A stretch of 64,000 nucleotides of DNA from Chromatiaceae bacterium (GCA_024235415.1 JACKML010000003.1:124001-188000), one strand, 5' to 3'; numbered from the stretch's first letter, positions 31,596 through 41,448 are shown. Notes: a model not told the origin generated them from the sequence alone. Translations and numbers: made by a program.

Positions 31596-33620
31596 TCAAA
31601 GCCGGTCGAGCCTGTCGGTAGGTGGATCGCACCGGGTACCGCGACAGCGATAGGCGTTCACCCCGTCGGGTCGGCCGGCCTTGGCGGCCAGGCTATCCGG
31701 GAGGCCGTCGGCATCGGTCGGTATCGCGTACAGCGTCCTGCCCGGCAGGTAATGGGTACCTGCCGCCTGCCTCCATGCCTGAAGGTCCGCATCACCGCCG
31801 CGCACCACCCACTGTTCTGCGGGTTCGAGATGACACTGCAGTCCCTCCAGCAGGCCGACATGGGCGTAGGGCGCCTGTTCGATGGCCGGCCATGCGGCGC
31901 GCAGGGCCCGCGCCGCCGCATCGTGGAACCGCAGGTCGCCACTCAACAGGGCGAGGCCCTGCAGGGCCTCGACGGCGACACCGTTGCCGCTGGGCGTGGC
32001 GTCGTCCGCGAGTGGTCTGGAGCGATGCAACAGGGCCTCGTGGTCGTCCGAGGTAAAAAAGAAGCCGCCCCGCTCAGGGTCTTCGAAGTGTTCGAGCAGG
32101 CGTTCGGCGAGCCGGATCGCAAACGCCAGGTAACGGCTGTCCCAGTGCGCCTGCAGCAGCTCGAGGATGGCGTCGATCAGGTAGGCGTGGTCGTCGAGGT
32201 AGGCATTGAGCTGCGCCTCGCCGTCGCGGCTGCTCGCCAGCAGGCGTCCTTCGCGCCAGTGATGCTCCATCAGGTAGTCCAGTGCGCGCCGTGCCGATTC
32301 GATCCACTCCGGGTGCTGCAGCAGGCGGCCGGCAGCGGCCATGCCCTTGATCATCAGCGCGTTCCAGCTGGCCAGGATCTTGTCATCGCGTCCCGGGCGT
32401 ACACGCGTGGCGCGCTCGGCCAGCAGCTTGGTGCGCGCACTGAGCAGCAGGCGGCGGACGGCCGGCGGTTCGAACCCGGTATCTTCGCTGAGCCTGGCGG
32501 TGTCGGCGAAGGTGTGCAGGTGCCAGCGCCCCTCGAAATTGGCGGCCCGGTCGAGCCCGAAGCGGGCGGCGAACACGCGGTATTCGTCGGGCTCGAGCAA
32601 TGCGGCAACGTCGGCAGGCGTCCACACGTAGAAGCGGCCTTCCTCACCCTCGCTGTCGGCGTCGAGGCTCGCGTAGTAGCCGCCGCGTGGCGACTGCATT
32701 TCGCGTAGCGTCCATTCGGCGATGCGCTCGCAGACGTGTTTGAACAGCGGCCTGTGCCCGCCGGCTGACCAGGCCTCGGCATACAGGGCCAGCAACTGGC
32801 CATTGTCGTACAGCATCTTTTCGAAGTGCGGGATCATCCATTGCGCGTCCACCGAGTAGCGGCAGAAGCCGCCGCCAAGGTGGTCGTTGATCCCGCCGTT
32901 GGCCATCTGCTCCAGGGTGTACAGCGCCATGTGGCTCCCGGTCCCGGTGCCACGCCGCTGCCCCTCGCGCAACAAAAAGCGCAGGGTGGTCGGATGTGGA
33001 AACTTGGGTGCGCCGCCGAACCCGCCGAACTGCGCATCGAACTGCCCGGAAAGCTGGTGTACCGCCTCGATCAATGGCGCGTCACGCGGTTCGCCGCCGG
33101 CCGGCAGCGTGTCCAGCTGGCGCAGGGCGTCGCGCAGCGATGCGTTCTGCTCGGTGATCGCTGCACGCTGCTCGCGGTAGGCACTTTCCACCTGCCGCAG
33201 CAACTCACGAAACGCCGGCAGGCCATGCCGGGGCTGTGGCGGAAAGTAGGTGCCGGCGAAAAACGCACTGTGATCATCGGGCGTCAGGAACAGCGTCAGC
33301 GGCCAGCCGCCGGGGCGGCGTGCCAGCAGCTGGTGCGCGGTCTGGTAGATCTTGTCCAGGTCCGGCCGTTCCTCGCGGTCGACCTTGATGTTGACATACA
33401 GCGTGTTCATTACCGCGGCGGTGTCCGGGTCTTCGAACGACTCGTGGGCCATCACGTGACACCAGTGGCATGCCGAATAGCCGATGGACAGCAGGATCGG
33501 CTTGTCCTCGCGTCGTGCGAGTTCCAGGGCCTCGTCACACCAGGGCCACCAGTCGACCGGGTTGGTGGCGTGTTGTTGCAGGTACGGGCTGGTGGCATTG
33601 CGCAGGCGGGTAGCAGTCAT
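31596..33620 (-). CDS. thioredoxin-like DUF255/SSP411 (YyaL) family protein
   Basis: This is a protein of about 674 residues. The N-terminal thioredoxin-fold domain opens with RNATSPYLQQHATNPVDWWP, then SIGYSACHWCHVMAHESFED with the CxxC pair, and YVNIKVDREERPDLDKIYQ. The C-terminal part is an (alpha/alpha)6 barrel like cellobiose epimerases (PKFPHPTTLRFLLRE, GGINDHLGGGFCRYSVDAQW, YASLDADSEGEEGRFYVWTP). The family is conserved from bacteria to animals (spermatogenesis-associated protein 20). Its biochemical role is not settled, with redox and sugar-related functions proposed. It lies 58 bases upstream of ECF sigma A on the same strand. The start may be any of three nearby Met codons. Confidence 0.93.
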   Translation of the reverse strand: MTATRLRNATSPYLQQHATNPVDWWPWCDEALELARREDKPILLSIGYSACHWCHVMAHESFEDPDTAAVMNTLYVNIKVDREERPDLDKIYQTAHQLLARRPGGWPLTLFLTPDDHSAFFAGTYFPPQPRHGLPAFRELLRQVESAYREQRAAITEQNASLRDALRQLDTLPAGGEPRDAPLIEAVHQLSGQFDAQFGGFGGAPKFPHPTTLRFLLREGQRRGTGTGSHMALYTLEQMANGGINDHLGGGFCRYSVDAQWMIPHFEKMLYDNGQLLALYAEAWSAGGHRPLFKHVCERIAEWTLREMQSPRGGYYASLDADSEGEEGRFYVWTPADVAALLEPDEYRVFAARFGLDRAANFEGRWHLHTFADTARLSEDTGFEPPAVRRLLLSARTKLLAERATRVRPGRDDKILASWNALMIKGMAAAGRLLQHPEWIESARRALDYLMEHHWREGRLLASSRDGEAQLNAYLDDHAYLIDAILELLQAHWDSRYLAFAIRLAERLLEHFEDPERGGFFFTSDDHEALLHRSRPLADDATPSGNGVAVEALQGLALLSGDLRFHDAAARALRAAWPAIEQAPYAHVGLLEGLQCHLEPAEQWVVRGGDADLQAWRQAAGTHYLPGRTLYAIPTDADGLPDSLAAKAGRPDGVNAYRCRGTRCDPPTDRLDRL

Positions 33621-33775
33621 CATGACGTCCAACGGAGTAATGTGTCTTGACCATAAGCCCGACCCACTGCGGAACCAATGGTCTGTGTGTGGGGTAATTC
33701 CGGGTCTTGGCGATCGTCTGCCTCATCGCGGCCGATCATGGGTTTTCCTATCGCAATATCTCGAGGAGCCGAAAA

Positions 33776-34000
33776 ATGAAGAGCTGGCATATCGCTTTGG
33801 CCGTCGCCGCCGTTGTGCTGACGGTGCTGATTGCACAGACACAGGCGGCCGACCAGGGCGCTGACGTACGCGGTCGCTACGAAGGCGTGAACGCCTCAGT
33901 CAATGCTGTATGGGTGATCGATACACGCAGCGGCACGGTGCGCAAGTGCACCCAGGAGTTTGCCGACCAGGCTCCGGCCTGCTCGGCGATGTCCAACTGA
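33776..34000 (+). CDS. small secreted protein of unknown function
   Basis: This 74-residue protein starts at ATG 33776 with GAGGAG upstream. It has a signal peptide (SWHIALAVAAVVLTVLIAQ, cut after QTQA) and a mature part of about 49 residues: ADQGADVRGRYEGVNASVNA, then VWVIDTRSGTVRKCTQEFAD. The phrase VWVIDTRSGTVRKC recalls short periplasmic proteins with one beta-sheet blade, and two cysteines are present that could form a disulfide. I do not recognise the family. It sits between divergent SSP411 and convergent yjgR. Confidence 0.65.
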   Translation: MKSWHIALAVAAVVLTVLIAQTQAADQGADVRGRYEGVNASVNAVWVIDTRSGTVRKCTQEFADQAPACSAMSN

Positions 34001-34020
34001 GATTCGAAGTCGCTGTGGCG

Positions 34021-35517
34021 TCAGCGTCGGCCGGTGATGGAGCCGAGGATGCCACGCACGATCTGCCGCCCGAGGTTGCTGCCGAGGGCGCGTGCCACCG
34101 ATTTGGCCAGTGCCTCACCGATGCCTTCGCGGCGTTCGGCGGCGCGTGCATCGCGTTCTTTTTGTTTGCGCAGTTCTTCTTCAGCCCTGGCGCGCTCGGC
34201 CTCCTCGGCCTCACGTTGGCGCTGCTGCGCCAGTTCCGCCTCGCGCCTGGCGAGCATTTCGTAGGCCGATTCGCGATCGACTGCCGTTTCGTAGGCGCTG
34301 TTCAGTGGCGAGCGGGTGATCAGCTCGGCACGCCTGGCATCGTCGATCGGACCGAACTGTGATCTCGGCGGCGCCATCAGCGTGCGCTCGACAACCGTGG
34401 GTACGCCCTTCCTGTCCAGTGTCGATATCAATGCCTCGCCCACACCGAGTTGCCCGATGACCTCTTCGGTATCAAATGCCGGGTTCTCGCGGAATGTCTG
34501 GGCAGCCGCCTTGACCGCCTTGCGGTCCTGCGGGGTGAAGGCGCGCAATGCATGCTGGATGCGATTGCCGAGTTGACCGATCACCTCGTTGGGTACGTCG
34601 TTGGGGTACTGGGTGATGAAGAACACGCCGACCCCCTTGGAACGGATCAGGCGCACGACCTGGGTGATCTTCTCCAGCAGGGCCTTGGGGGCGCTGCTGA
34701 ACAGCAGGTGTGCCTCGTCGAAGAAGAACACCAGGCGTGGCAGGTCGGCATCACCGCGTTCGGGCAGGCCTTCCATCAGTTCCGACAGCAGCCACAACAG
34801 GAAGGTCGCGTAGATCCTTGGCGAATGGTACAGCGTGGTCGCATCGAGAATGCTGATCACGCCGCGGCCGGAAAAGTCGTTCTGCATCAGGTGCTCGATG
34901 CGGATCGCCGGTTCGCCGAAGAAGATCTCCCCGCCGGCCTCCTCGAGCACCAGCAGGCGGCGCAGGATAGCGGTCGCGCTGGCCTTGGAGATACGGCCGT
35001 ACTGGCGCTCCAGCTCGGCGGCATGGTCGGCGACCCAGTTGAGCATCGCACGCAGGTCCTTGAGATCGAGCAGCAGCAGGCCCTGATCGTCGGCCACGCT
35101 GAACGCGATCTGCATGACGCCTTCCTGCGTCTCGTTGAGTTCCAGCAGGTTGCTCAGCAGGGTGGGGCCCATCTCCGATGCCGTGGTGCGCACCGGGTGC
35201 CCCTTCTTGCCAAATACGTCCCAGAACACTGTCGGGCAGGCCTCGAAGGCATGGCCTTCGATACCGATGAACTGCAGTCGCTCGTCGATCTTCGGGTGTG
35301 CCTTGCCGGCACCGGCGAGACCGGACAGGTCGCCTTTCACGTCAGCGGTGAACACCGGAACCCCGAGGCGGGAAAAGGACTCTGCCAGGACCTGCAGCGT
35401 AACGGTCTTGCCGGTGCCGGTTGCACCGGTGATCAGGCCATGGCGGTTCGCCATGCCGGCATTCAGCAGTATCTGTTTGCTGCCTGTACCGCCCAGCAGA
35501 ATGTCGTTTTCGGCCAT
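34021..35517 (-). CDS. yjgR: DUF853/HerA-like ATPase (YjgR)
   Basis: This 498-residue cytoplasmic P-loop ATPase begins MAENDILLGGTGSKQILLNA and has Walker A GATGTGKT at about residue 33 and a Walker B LVFFFDEAHLLF. EVIGQLGNRIQHALRAFTP, LGVGEALIS and the Glu/Arg-rich coiled coil before the C-terminus match E. coli YjgR. The family is related to HerA and FtsK motors, but its role is unknown. The start at 35517 is favoured by a GGGGGA site and the family N-terminus; the open frame goes 15 codons further. It is divergent from ypfJ. Confidence 0.93.
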   Translation of the reverse strand: MAENDILLGGTGSKQILLNAGMANRHGLITGATGTGKTVTLQVLAESFSRLGVPVFTADVKGDLSGLAGAGKAHPKIDERLQFIGIEGHAFEACPTVFWDVFGKKGHPVRTTASEMGPTLLSNLLELNETQEGVMQIAFSVADDQGLLLLDLKDLRAMLNWVADHAAELERQYGRISKASATAILRRLLVLEEAGGEIFFGEPAIRIEHLMQNDFSGRGVISILDATTLYHSPRIYATFLLWLLSELMEGLPERGDADLPRLVFFFDEAHLLFSSAPKALLEKITQVVRLIRSKGVGVFFITQYPNDVPNEVIGQLGNRIQHALRAFTPQDRKAVKAAAQTFRENPAFDTEEVIGQLGVGEALISTLDRKGVPTVVERTLMAPPRSQFGPIDDARRAELITRSPLNSAYETAVDRESAYEMLARREAELAQQRQREAEEAERARAEEELRKQKERDARAAERREGIGEALAKSVARALGSNLGRQIVRGILGSITGRR

Positions 35518-35661
35518 GTCGTGTCCCCCTGGTTGCGCCCGGAACTTTAACCTGAAAGTCATACGCTCGGCATGTTTGCAGGCGTGTGGCCGAGTGGGCA
35601 GCTGATTTCGTTTACACTCGGCGCCATCGTTTGGGCATTCGGATGCCGGGGAGAAACGACG

Positions 35662-36612
35662 ATGCGTTGGAAAGGTAGACGGCAGAGCGGCAACGTCGAG
35701 GATCGGCGCGGTTCATCGCCGGGCGGGTTCGGTGGTCTCGGTGGTCTCGGTGGCCTGGGCAGGGCTGGCGGCGGGGGTCTGTCGCAGTTGTTGCCGATGC
35801 TGCTGCGCTTTCTGGGTGTGAAGGGCACCATATTCGCGATACTGGCGCTTGGTGCTTACAGCTATTTCAGCGGTGGCGGACTCGGCGGGTTGCTCGGCGG
35901 ACTCGAAGGCGGCTCGGTGCAGACCACTGACACGACACCGGCGGGCGAGGTCAAGCAGTCGGAACAGGAAAAAGAGCTGGTCGAGTTCGTGTCCGTGGTG
36001 CTGGCCGATACCGAACAGACCTGGCACGACATCTTCAAGGCCGAAGGGCAGGACTACAAAGAGCCAAGGCTGGTGTTGTTTCGCGGCGCAGTCAATTCGG
36101 CGTGTGGCATGGGACAGGCCGCGATGGGGCCGTTCTATTGTCCGGGTGACCAGAAGGTCTATCTCGACCTGAGTTTTTTCGACGACCTCAAGCGGCGTCA
36201 CGATGCCCCGGGTGACTTCGCCCAGGCCTATGTCGTGGCTCACGAGGTCGGGCACCATGTGCAGACGCTGCTCGGGATCTCCTCCAAGGTTCACAAGGCA
36301 AAGCGTGGTGTCAGCGAGGAGGAGGCAAACCAGTTGTCGGTGAAGCAGGAGCTGCAGGCCGATTGTTTTGCCGGTATCTGGGGCTATCACGCCAGCCGCA
36401 GCCGCCAGCTGCTGGAGGCGGGTGATATCGAAGAGGGGTTGGGTGCGGCCAGTGCGATCGGTGACGATCGCCTGCAGAAACAGTCGCGCGGCTTCGTGAC
36501 GCCCGAATCCTTTACCCACGGCAGTTCGGCGCAGCGCGTGCGCTGGTTCAAGGTCGGGCTCGACAAAGGGACCCTGGCCGCCTGTGACACATTTGCTGCA
36601 ACCAGCCTCTGA
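35662..36612 (+). CDS. ypfJ: neutral zinc metallopeptidase family protein (YpfJ)
   Basis: This protein of about 316 residues starts MRWKGRRQSGNVEDRRG. It has a Gly-rich stretch, one membrane helix near residue 60 (FAILALGAYSYFSGGGLGG) and an outer domain with the zinc site VVAHEVGHHVQTLLGI (HExxH). CGMGQAAMGPFYCPGDQKVY and QELQADCFAGIWGYH, which holds the third ligand, are typical of the KPN_02809/YpfJ family. The active site should lie in the periplasm; substrates are not known. rlmI follows 15 bases after the stop, so the two are probably cotranscribed. Confidence 0.92.
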   Translation: MRWKGRRQSGNVEDRRGSSPGGFGGLGGLGGLGRAGGGGLSQLLPMLLRFLGVKGTIFAILALGAYSYFSGGGLGGLLGGLEGGSVQTTDTTPAGEVKQSEQEKELVEFVSVVLADTEQTWHDIFKAEGQDYKEPRLVLFRGAVNSACGMGQAAMGPFYCPGDQKVYLDLSFFDDLKRRHDAPGDFAQAYVVAHEVGHHVQTLLGISSKVHKAKRGVSEEEANQLSVKQELQADCFAGIWGYHASRSRQLLEAGDIEEGLGAASAIGDDRLQKQSRGFVTPESFTHGSSAQRVRWFKVGLDKGTLAACDTFAATSL

Positions 36613-36627
36613 GGCACAACCGGAATC

Positions 36628-37821
36628 ATGAACAAGGTATTGCGACTGGCGAAAAACCAGGACCGACGGCTGCGTGCCGGCCACGTGTGGGTGTACTCGA
36701 ACGAGGTGGACAACGAGGCGACGCCGCTGAAGGGGTTCGAGGCAGGCGAGACGGTGGTTATCGAGAATGCGCAGGGCAACTGGCTGGGCCTGGGCTACGT
36801 CAATCCCAATTCGCTGATCTGTGCGCGTCTGGTCACGCGTTCGCGCGACTTCAATTTCGACGGCTCGCTGCTGGTGCATCGCATCAATGTTGCGCTCGCG
36901 CTGCGCGAGCGCCTGTACACGCAACCCTACTATCGTCTGCTGTTCGGAGAGGCGGATGGCGTACCTGGCGTGGTAGTGGACCGCTATGGCGACTACCTGG
37001 CGGTGCAGATCACCACTGCCGGCATGGAGGCGCAACGCGAAGCGCTGGTGGCCGCGCTGGTGAAGGTGCTCAAGCCGGCCGGGATCATCCTGCGCAATGA
37101 CACCTCGGTGCGGGAGCTTGAAGGCCTGACGCGTTATGTAGAGCTGGCGCACGGCAGCGTTCCCGAGATGGTTGCCATCGAGGAGGACGGATGCCGCTTC
37201 GAGGTCTCACCGGGACAGGGGCAGAAGACCGGCTGGTTCTACGATCAGGCGGCCAACCGTGGGCAGTTCGTGCGTTATGTCGGCGGCAAACGGGTACTCG
37301 ATGTTTGCAGCTACATCGGTGCCTGGGCAGTGCGGGCGGCCAAGGCGGGGGCGGAAAACGTGATTGCGGTCGACGTCTCGGCACAGGCGCTGGAGCAGGT
37401 TGCCCACAATGCCTCGCTCAACGGCGTCGGCGAGCGCATCCACAGCGTGCGCGGTGACGCGTTCCAGGTGCTGCGCGACCTGCGCGCGCAACGCGAGCGG
37501 TTTGATGTGGTGGTGTTGGATCCGCCTGCGTTTATCAAGCGCAGGAAGGATCTCAAAGAGGGCACGCTTGCGTACCGGCGCCTGAACGAGGCGGCACTGG
37601 GGTTGCTGGAGCGTGACGGCGTGCTAGTGACGGCGTCCTGTTCGTTTCACATGCAGAGGGACGAGTTCCTGCGTACCGTGCAGCAGGCGGCCAGACATGG
37701 TGATCGCAGCCTGCAGTTGTTGCAGCAGGGCCAGCAAAGTCCGGATCATCCTATTCACCCCGCGATTCCTGAAACGGCATACCTCAAGGCGTTCTACCTG
37801 CGGGTATTGCCAACCTTGTGA
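36628..37821 (+). CDS. rlmI: 23S rRNA (cytosine-1962-C5)-methyltransferase
   Basis: The 397-residue enzyme methylates C1962 of 23S rRNA. The N-terminal PUA domain is RLRAGHVWVYSNEVDNEA, then VNPNSLICARLVTRS. The Rossmann methyltransferase domain follows: KTGWFYDQAANRGQFVR, VLDVCSYIGAWAVRAAKAGA (SAM loop) and VVLDPPAFIKRRKDL. It ends SCSFHMQRDEFL. These are the hallmarks of RlmI (YccW). The length matches E. coli (396). It lies directly behind ypfJ and converges with the XRE regulator, with only three bases between stops. Confidence 0.95.
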   Translation: MNKVLRLAKNQDRRLRAGHVWVYSNEVDNEATPLKGFEAGETVVIENAQGNWLGLGYVNPNSLICARLVTRSRDFNFDGSLLVHRINVALALRERLYTQPYYRLLFGEADGVPGVVVDRYGDYLAVQITTAGMEAQREALVAALVKVLKPAGIILRNDTSVRELEGLTRYVELAHGSVPEMVAIEEDGCRFEVSPGQGQKTGWFYDQAANRGQFVRYVGGKRVLDVCSYIGAWAVRAAKAGAENVIAVDVSAQALEQVAHNASLNGVGERIHSVRGDAFQVLRDLRAQRERFDVVVLDPPAFIKRRKDLKEGTLAYRRLNEAALGLLERDGVLVTASCSFHMQRDEFLRTVQQAARHGDRSLQLLQQGQQSPDHPIHPAIPETAYLKAFYLRVLPTL

Positions 37822-37824
37822 GCG

Positions 37825-38199
37825 TCAGGACGACATCCGGCGATTGGCCAGCAGGCGGATCTCGGTGCGTACGCGGTCACGTTCGCCTTCGCTGAGGGTC
37901 ATCCAGATCTCGGCGACCTCGCGGGCCTCGTCGGTCAGCGGCGTCGCCTTCTCGTCGCCGAACATCAGCCAGGCCGGGTTCACGTCCAGCACGGCCGCGA
38001 TTTCGTCGATCTTGCGCGGGCGCAGACTCTTGCCATTCTCGATCTTCTGAATGACTGCCTGGTTGGTGCCGGCCTGGACCGCCAGCTGTTCCTGGGTCCA
38101 GCCCATCTGCCTGCGCCGGTAACGCAGGCGCTCGCCCAGCGTGCGCAGGTGATGCGGGATAACCTTCATTCCATTCATGCCCATGAGCCTCATAGCCAA
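37825..38199 (-). CDS. XRE-family transcriptional regulator
   Basis: This 124-residue DNA-binding protein has a Cro/CI-type helix-turn-helix: LGERLRYRRRQMGWTQEQLA, then NQAVIQKIENGKSLRP and IDEIAAVLDVNPAWLMFGDE. The C-terminal helix (REVAEIWMTLSEGERDRVRT) may serve dimerisation. Several Met codons at the start (38199, 38190, 38181, 38169) leave the N-terminus open; the last gives about 114 residues and the cleanest domain edge. Targets are unknown. The 186 bases upstream show no further gene. Confidence 0.88.
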   Translation of the reverse strand: MAMRLMGMNGMKVIPHHLRTLGERLRYRRRQMGWTQEQLAVQAGTNQAVIQKIENGKSLRPRKIDEIAAVLDVNPAWLMFGDEKATPLTDEAREVAEIWMTLSEGERDRVRTEIRLLANRRMSS

Positions 38200-38385
38200 C
38201 TCTCGCCAAAAAAGGTTGCTGATGTGTTGTGGACTAGCTAACGGCGCAGCTGCAGGAAACTTGAGAGTTGAAGGAAAGTCAGGAATTTAGGGCTTGTTTT
38301 GCCTGTTGCACAGCGAGCGGCCGAACGGGGAACTGCGGAATGACATGGCACAGAATCGCGGTGCAGAAGCTTTCGGAAACCCCTT

Positions 38386-39639
38386 TCAGTCCCGATAAAG
38401 ACGGGTGGCATCGATGCGGTGTTCGATCTCACGCATCATGTCCTGATAAGCGGGGCTGCCTACATATTGGAACTGCGCCTGGAAGGCGTGCGTATCCAGA
38501 TGTTCCGGCAGGTCACGGACCGGTGGCACAAGGTCAGTATCGCTGACGCCGTCCGCCAACAGGGCCTGCACGCGACGTGCGTCATCGACCGAACGGGCGG
38601 CAAGTTCGCCGAACCTTGTCCCGGCACGATCCGCAGCGATATCGGTGAAGCTGAAGCCGGAGCCGCGGTCGGTGTCGGAGATCTCCTTGAACAGGCCGAC
38701 TGCATCCGAGAGAACGCTGTCTCCGCGTGCCGCAAGGGCGGCGGAGGCAAGGAAATGCTGGGCGAAGTCCATGCGCCGTTCGATCTTGAGCCGAAATGCC
38801 TTGGGGCGCCGGGTGCTACCCGGCACGAGACGATTGATGTTGTGGCCGCTTGCCCAGGTGCCGAGCACCGTCAGCAGGGCGATGTTCTCGCCGACCGGTG
38901 AGTGATCACGCGAGCGATCCCTGGCCTCGGCGAACATCGCGCTCAGCAGGTCGGTGACCGAGCCGCGAAGGCCGACGCCCCTTGATTGCAGGTGGATGAG
39001 CCGGTCGTGGTAGAAACGCAGGGCCTCGCGGTCGCTGTGCGTCAGCAGTGAGTCCCGCGCCTGCTCCAGCATCACGGGATTCCACTGGTAGGTCAGGCGC
39101 AGGCGGTCGGGCATGATCCTGACGTCCTGCAAGAGCGCGACCGCAGAGTCCATTTGCGCCTCGTCATACATCAGCCCAGCGGCCCGGCGTACCAGAAATA
39201 CCGCCAGCGGAGCCGGTATGTGCAGGCTGCCGATCTGCAGGCTGGCGATCTGCGGGCGGCCCGCGTTCGCGGCGATGCCGGCCTCCACATTCAGGTGATT
39301 GCGAAATGGCACATGTGGCAGCTGCAGCGTCATCTGCAGGTGCAGCAGGTCCGTCTGCAGGTCCAGGCGGGCATTGCCCCTGGCCAGCCTTTGCAGCAGG
39401 TAGTTGGCCGCGAGGTCGAGGTCGTGGTGGCCGATGTCGAGCGTATGACTCGTCCCGGCCGGAAGGTACCTTGGGTCGTTGTTGCGCAGGATGTCTTTTG
39501 CGCGGGCGATATCCTGGTGCGACAGCGTTGCCTGCTGCGTTACCAGGGGTGCTGCGGACAAGGCAGACCAGATGACCGCCGCAACGGCCAGCGGGCTTAG
39601 CAGCAACAGCAGAAGAGACAGCTTGATCAGCGCGCGCAT
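38386..39639 (-). CDS. conserved hypothetical membrane-anchored protein
   Basis: This 417-residue protein has an N-terminal membrane helix or uncleaved signal (ALIKLSLLLLLLSPLAVAAV). The soluble part has long amphipathic helices and the conserved-looking stretches SLHIPAPLAVFLVRRAAGLM, LTVLGTWASGHNINRLVPG, IERRMDFAQHFLASAALAAR, then VGLFKEISDTDRGSGFSFTD. I have seen similar wording in uncharacterised gammaproteobacterial proteins but know no function. It should sit on the periplasmic side of the inner membrane. It is divergent from lgt, with 109 bases between. Confidence 0.75.
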   Translation of the reverse strand: MRALIKLSLLLLLLSPLAVAAVIWSALSAAPLVTQQATLSHQDIARAKDILRNNDPRYLPAGTSHTLDIGHHDLDLAANYLLQRLARGNARLDLQTDLLHLQMTLQLPHVPFRNHLNVEAGIAANAGRPQIASLQIGSLHIPAPLAVFLVRRAAGLMYDEAQMDSAVALLQDVRIMPDRLRLTYQWNPVMLEQARDSLLTHSDREALRFYHDRLIHLQSRGVGLRGSVTDLLSAMFAEARDRSRDHSPVGENIALLTVLGTWASGHNINRLVPGSTRRPKAFRLKIERRMDFAQHFLASAALAARGDSVLSDAVGLFKEISDTDRGSGFSFTDIAADRAGTRFGELAARSVDDARRVQALLADGVSDTDLVPPVRDLPEHLDTHAFQAQFQYVGSPAYQDMMREIEHRIDATRLYRD

Positions 39640-39748
39640 GCACAGCTCCGGAACACCCCATCAAGCGTACTTTCCGGGTGCCCCGGTGTCCACGGACGGC
39701 ACGACCGGCGATCCGGTGCGAGGCGAATAACTGGTAGACTCGCGCGCC

Positions 39749-40585
39749 ATGATTTTTCCTGAAATCGACCCTGTTGCGCTTCATATTGGTCCACTGGCGG
39801 TTCGCTGGTATGGCCTGATGTATCTGACCGGCTTTGCCGCCGCATGGTGGCTGGGGCGGCTGCGCGCCGGGCGACCCGGCGCGCCGATCGCACCGCAGCA
39901 GATGGACGACCTCCTGTTCTATGGCGCACTGGGCGTGATCGTAGGCGGGCGCCTCGGTTACACCCTGTTCTACAACTTCGACGGCTGGTTGGCAGATCCG
40001 CTGCAACTGCTTCGCGTCTGGGAAGGCGGGATGTCATTCCACGGCGGCTTCCTCGGCGTCCTGGTCGCCATGTGGTGGTATGGCCGGCGCATTGGCAGAG
40101 GGTTCTTCACCCTGACCGATTTCATCGCACCGCTGGTGCCGCTGGGGCTGCTGGCGGGGCGCATCGGCAATTTCATCAATGGCGAGTTGTGGGGGGCGCC
40201 AGGGAGTGTGCCGTGGGCGATGCAGGTATCGTGCGCCAGCCATGCCTCGTTGTGCTGGGACAAACTGCGACTGCCGGCCGACGCTGTTCTGACTCCGCCG
40301 TTGCATCCCACGCAGCTCTACGAAGCGGCGCTGGAAGGCCTGCTGTTGTTCCTGCTGTTGTGGGTATTCAGTGTGCGGTCGCGACCCGTGATGGCCGTTT
40401 CGGGGGTGTTTCTCGTCGGTTACGGCCTGTTCCGTGTCGCGGTCGAGTTCGTCCGGATGCCCGATGTGCAGCTGGGCTACCTGGCGCACGGATGGGTTAC
40501 CATGGGCCAGCTTCTTTCCGCGCCGATGATCGTCCTTGGCATCGTGCTGCTGATCCTCGCATACCGACATCAAGGTAGGGCATGA
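39749..40585 (+). CDS. lgt: prolipoprotein diacylglyceryl transferase
   Basis: Lgt moves diacylglycerol from phosphatidylglycerol to the lipobox cysteine of prolipoproteins, the first step of lipoprotein maturation, in the inner membrane. The 278-residue polytopic protein has the family signature GRIGNFINGELWGAPGSVPW. It also has the catalytic His region LTGFAAAWW and HPTQLYEAALEGLLLFLLLW. It overlaps thyA by four bases (ATGA); the lgt-thyA order is conserved in Gammaproteobacteria. The binding site is not obvious. Confidence 0.96.
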   Translation: MIFPEIDPVALHIGPLAVRWYGLMYLTGFAAAWWLGRLRAGRPGAPIAPQQMDDLLFYGALGVIVGGRLGYTLFYNFDGWLADPLQLLRVWEGGMSFHGGFLGVLVAMWWYGRRIGRGFFTLTDFIAPLVPLGLLAGRIGNFINGELWGAPGSVPWAMQVSCASHASLCWDKLRLPADAVLTPPLHPTQLYEAALEGLLLFLLLWVFSVRSRPVMAVSGVFLVGYGLFRVAVEFVRMPDVQLGYLAHGWVTMGQLLSAPMIVLGIVLLILAYRHQGRA

Positions 40586-41415
40586 AACAGTACCTGGACC
40601 TGCTTTATCGCGTCCGACAGTTCGGCGATTTCAAGGGTGACCGCACCGGTACGGGCACCTGGTCGTTGTTCGGGCACCAGATGCGTTTCGACCTGCGTCA
40701 CGGGTTTCCGCTGGTCACGACCAAGAAGATCCATCTCAAATCAGTGATTCATGAGTTGCTGTGGTTCCTGAAGGGCGACACCAATACCCGTTACCTGAAG
40801 GAAAACGGGGTGAAGATCTGGGACGAATGGGCGAGCGAGGACGGGGACCTCGGACCTGTCTACGGCTATCAGTGGCGGGCCTGGCCGGCGCCAGACGGGC
40901 GGCACATCGACCAGATCAGCCAGGTCATAGAGCAGATCAGAAGCAATCCTGATTCACGCCGCATCATCGTATCGGCTTGGAACCCGGCGGACCTGCCGGA
41001 CGAGCGTGTCTCGCCGCAGGACAACGTGGCGGCCGGGCGCATGGCGCTGGCTCCATGCCATGCGTTTTTTCAGTTCTACGTGTGTGACGGGCGCCTGTCG
41101 TGTCAGCTTTACCAGCGCAGTGCCGACGTGTTCCTCGGTGTCCCGTTCAATATCGCCAGTTATGCCCTGCTGACGATGATGATTGCGCAGGCCTGCGACC
41201 TGGGCCTGGGCGAGTTCATCCATACGCTCGGTGACGCACATCTGTATACCAATCACCTGGAGCAGGCGGATGAGCAGCTGACCAGAACCCCTTATGACCT
41301 GCCGACGATCGAATTGAACCCGGATGTCAAAGACCTGTTCGCGTTCGGCTACGACGATTTCACCCTTGCCGGCTACCAGTGCCACCCGCATATCAAGGCC
41401 CCGATCGCCGTCTGA
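40582..41415 (+). CDS. thyA: thymidylate synthase
   Basis: The cytoplasmic dimer makes dTMP from dUMP and methylene-THF. The 277-residue protein opens MKQYLDLLYRVRQFGDFKGD. It has the catalytic Cys in LAPCHAFFQFYV and the dUMP-binding stretch LYQRSADVFLGVPFNIASYA. It is slightly longer than E. coli ThyA (264), with an insertion around VSPQDNVAAGRM. Translation is coupled to lgt by the ATGA overlap. The folA gene lies about 340 bases on, separated by a small gene with its own promoter. Confidence 0.97.
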   Translation: MKQYLDLLYRVRQFGDFKGDRTGTGTWSLFGHQMRFDLRHGFPLVTTKKIHLKSVIHELLWFLKGDTNTRYLKENGVKIWDEWASEDGDLGPVYGYQWRAWPAPDGRHIDQISQVIEQIRSNPDSRRIIVSAWNPADLPDERVSPQDNVAAGRMALAPCHAFFQFYVCDGRLSCQLYQRSADVFLGVPFNIASYALLTMMIAQACDLGLGEFIHTLGDAHLYTNHLEQADEQLTRTPYDLPTIELNPDVKDLFAFGYDDFTLAGYQCHPHIKAPIAV

Positions 41416-41448
41416 GTGGCCGGTGTTTTGTGCAACGCACAAGAAATA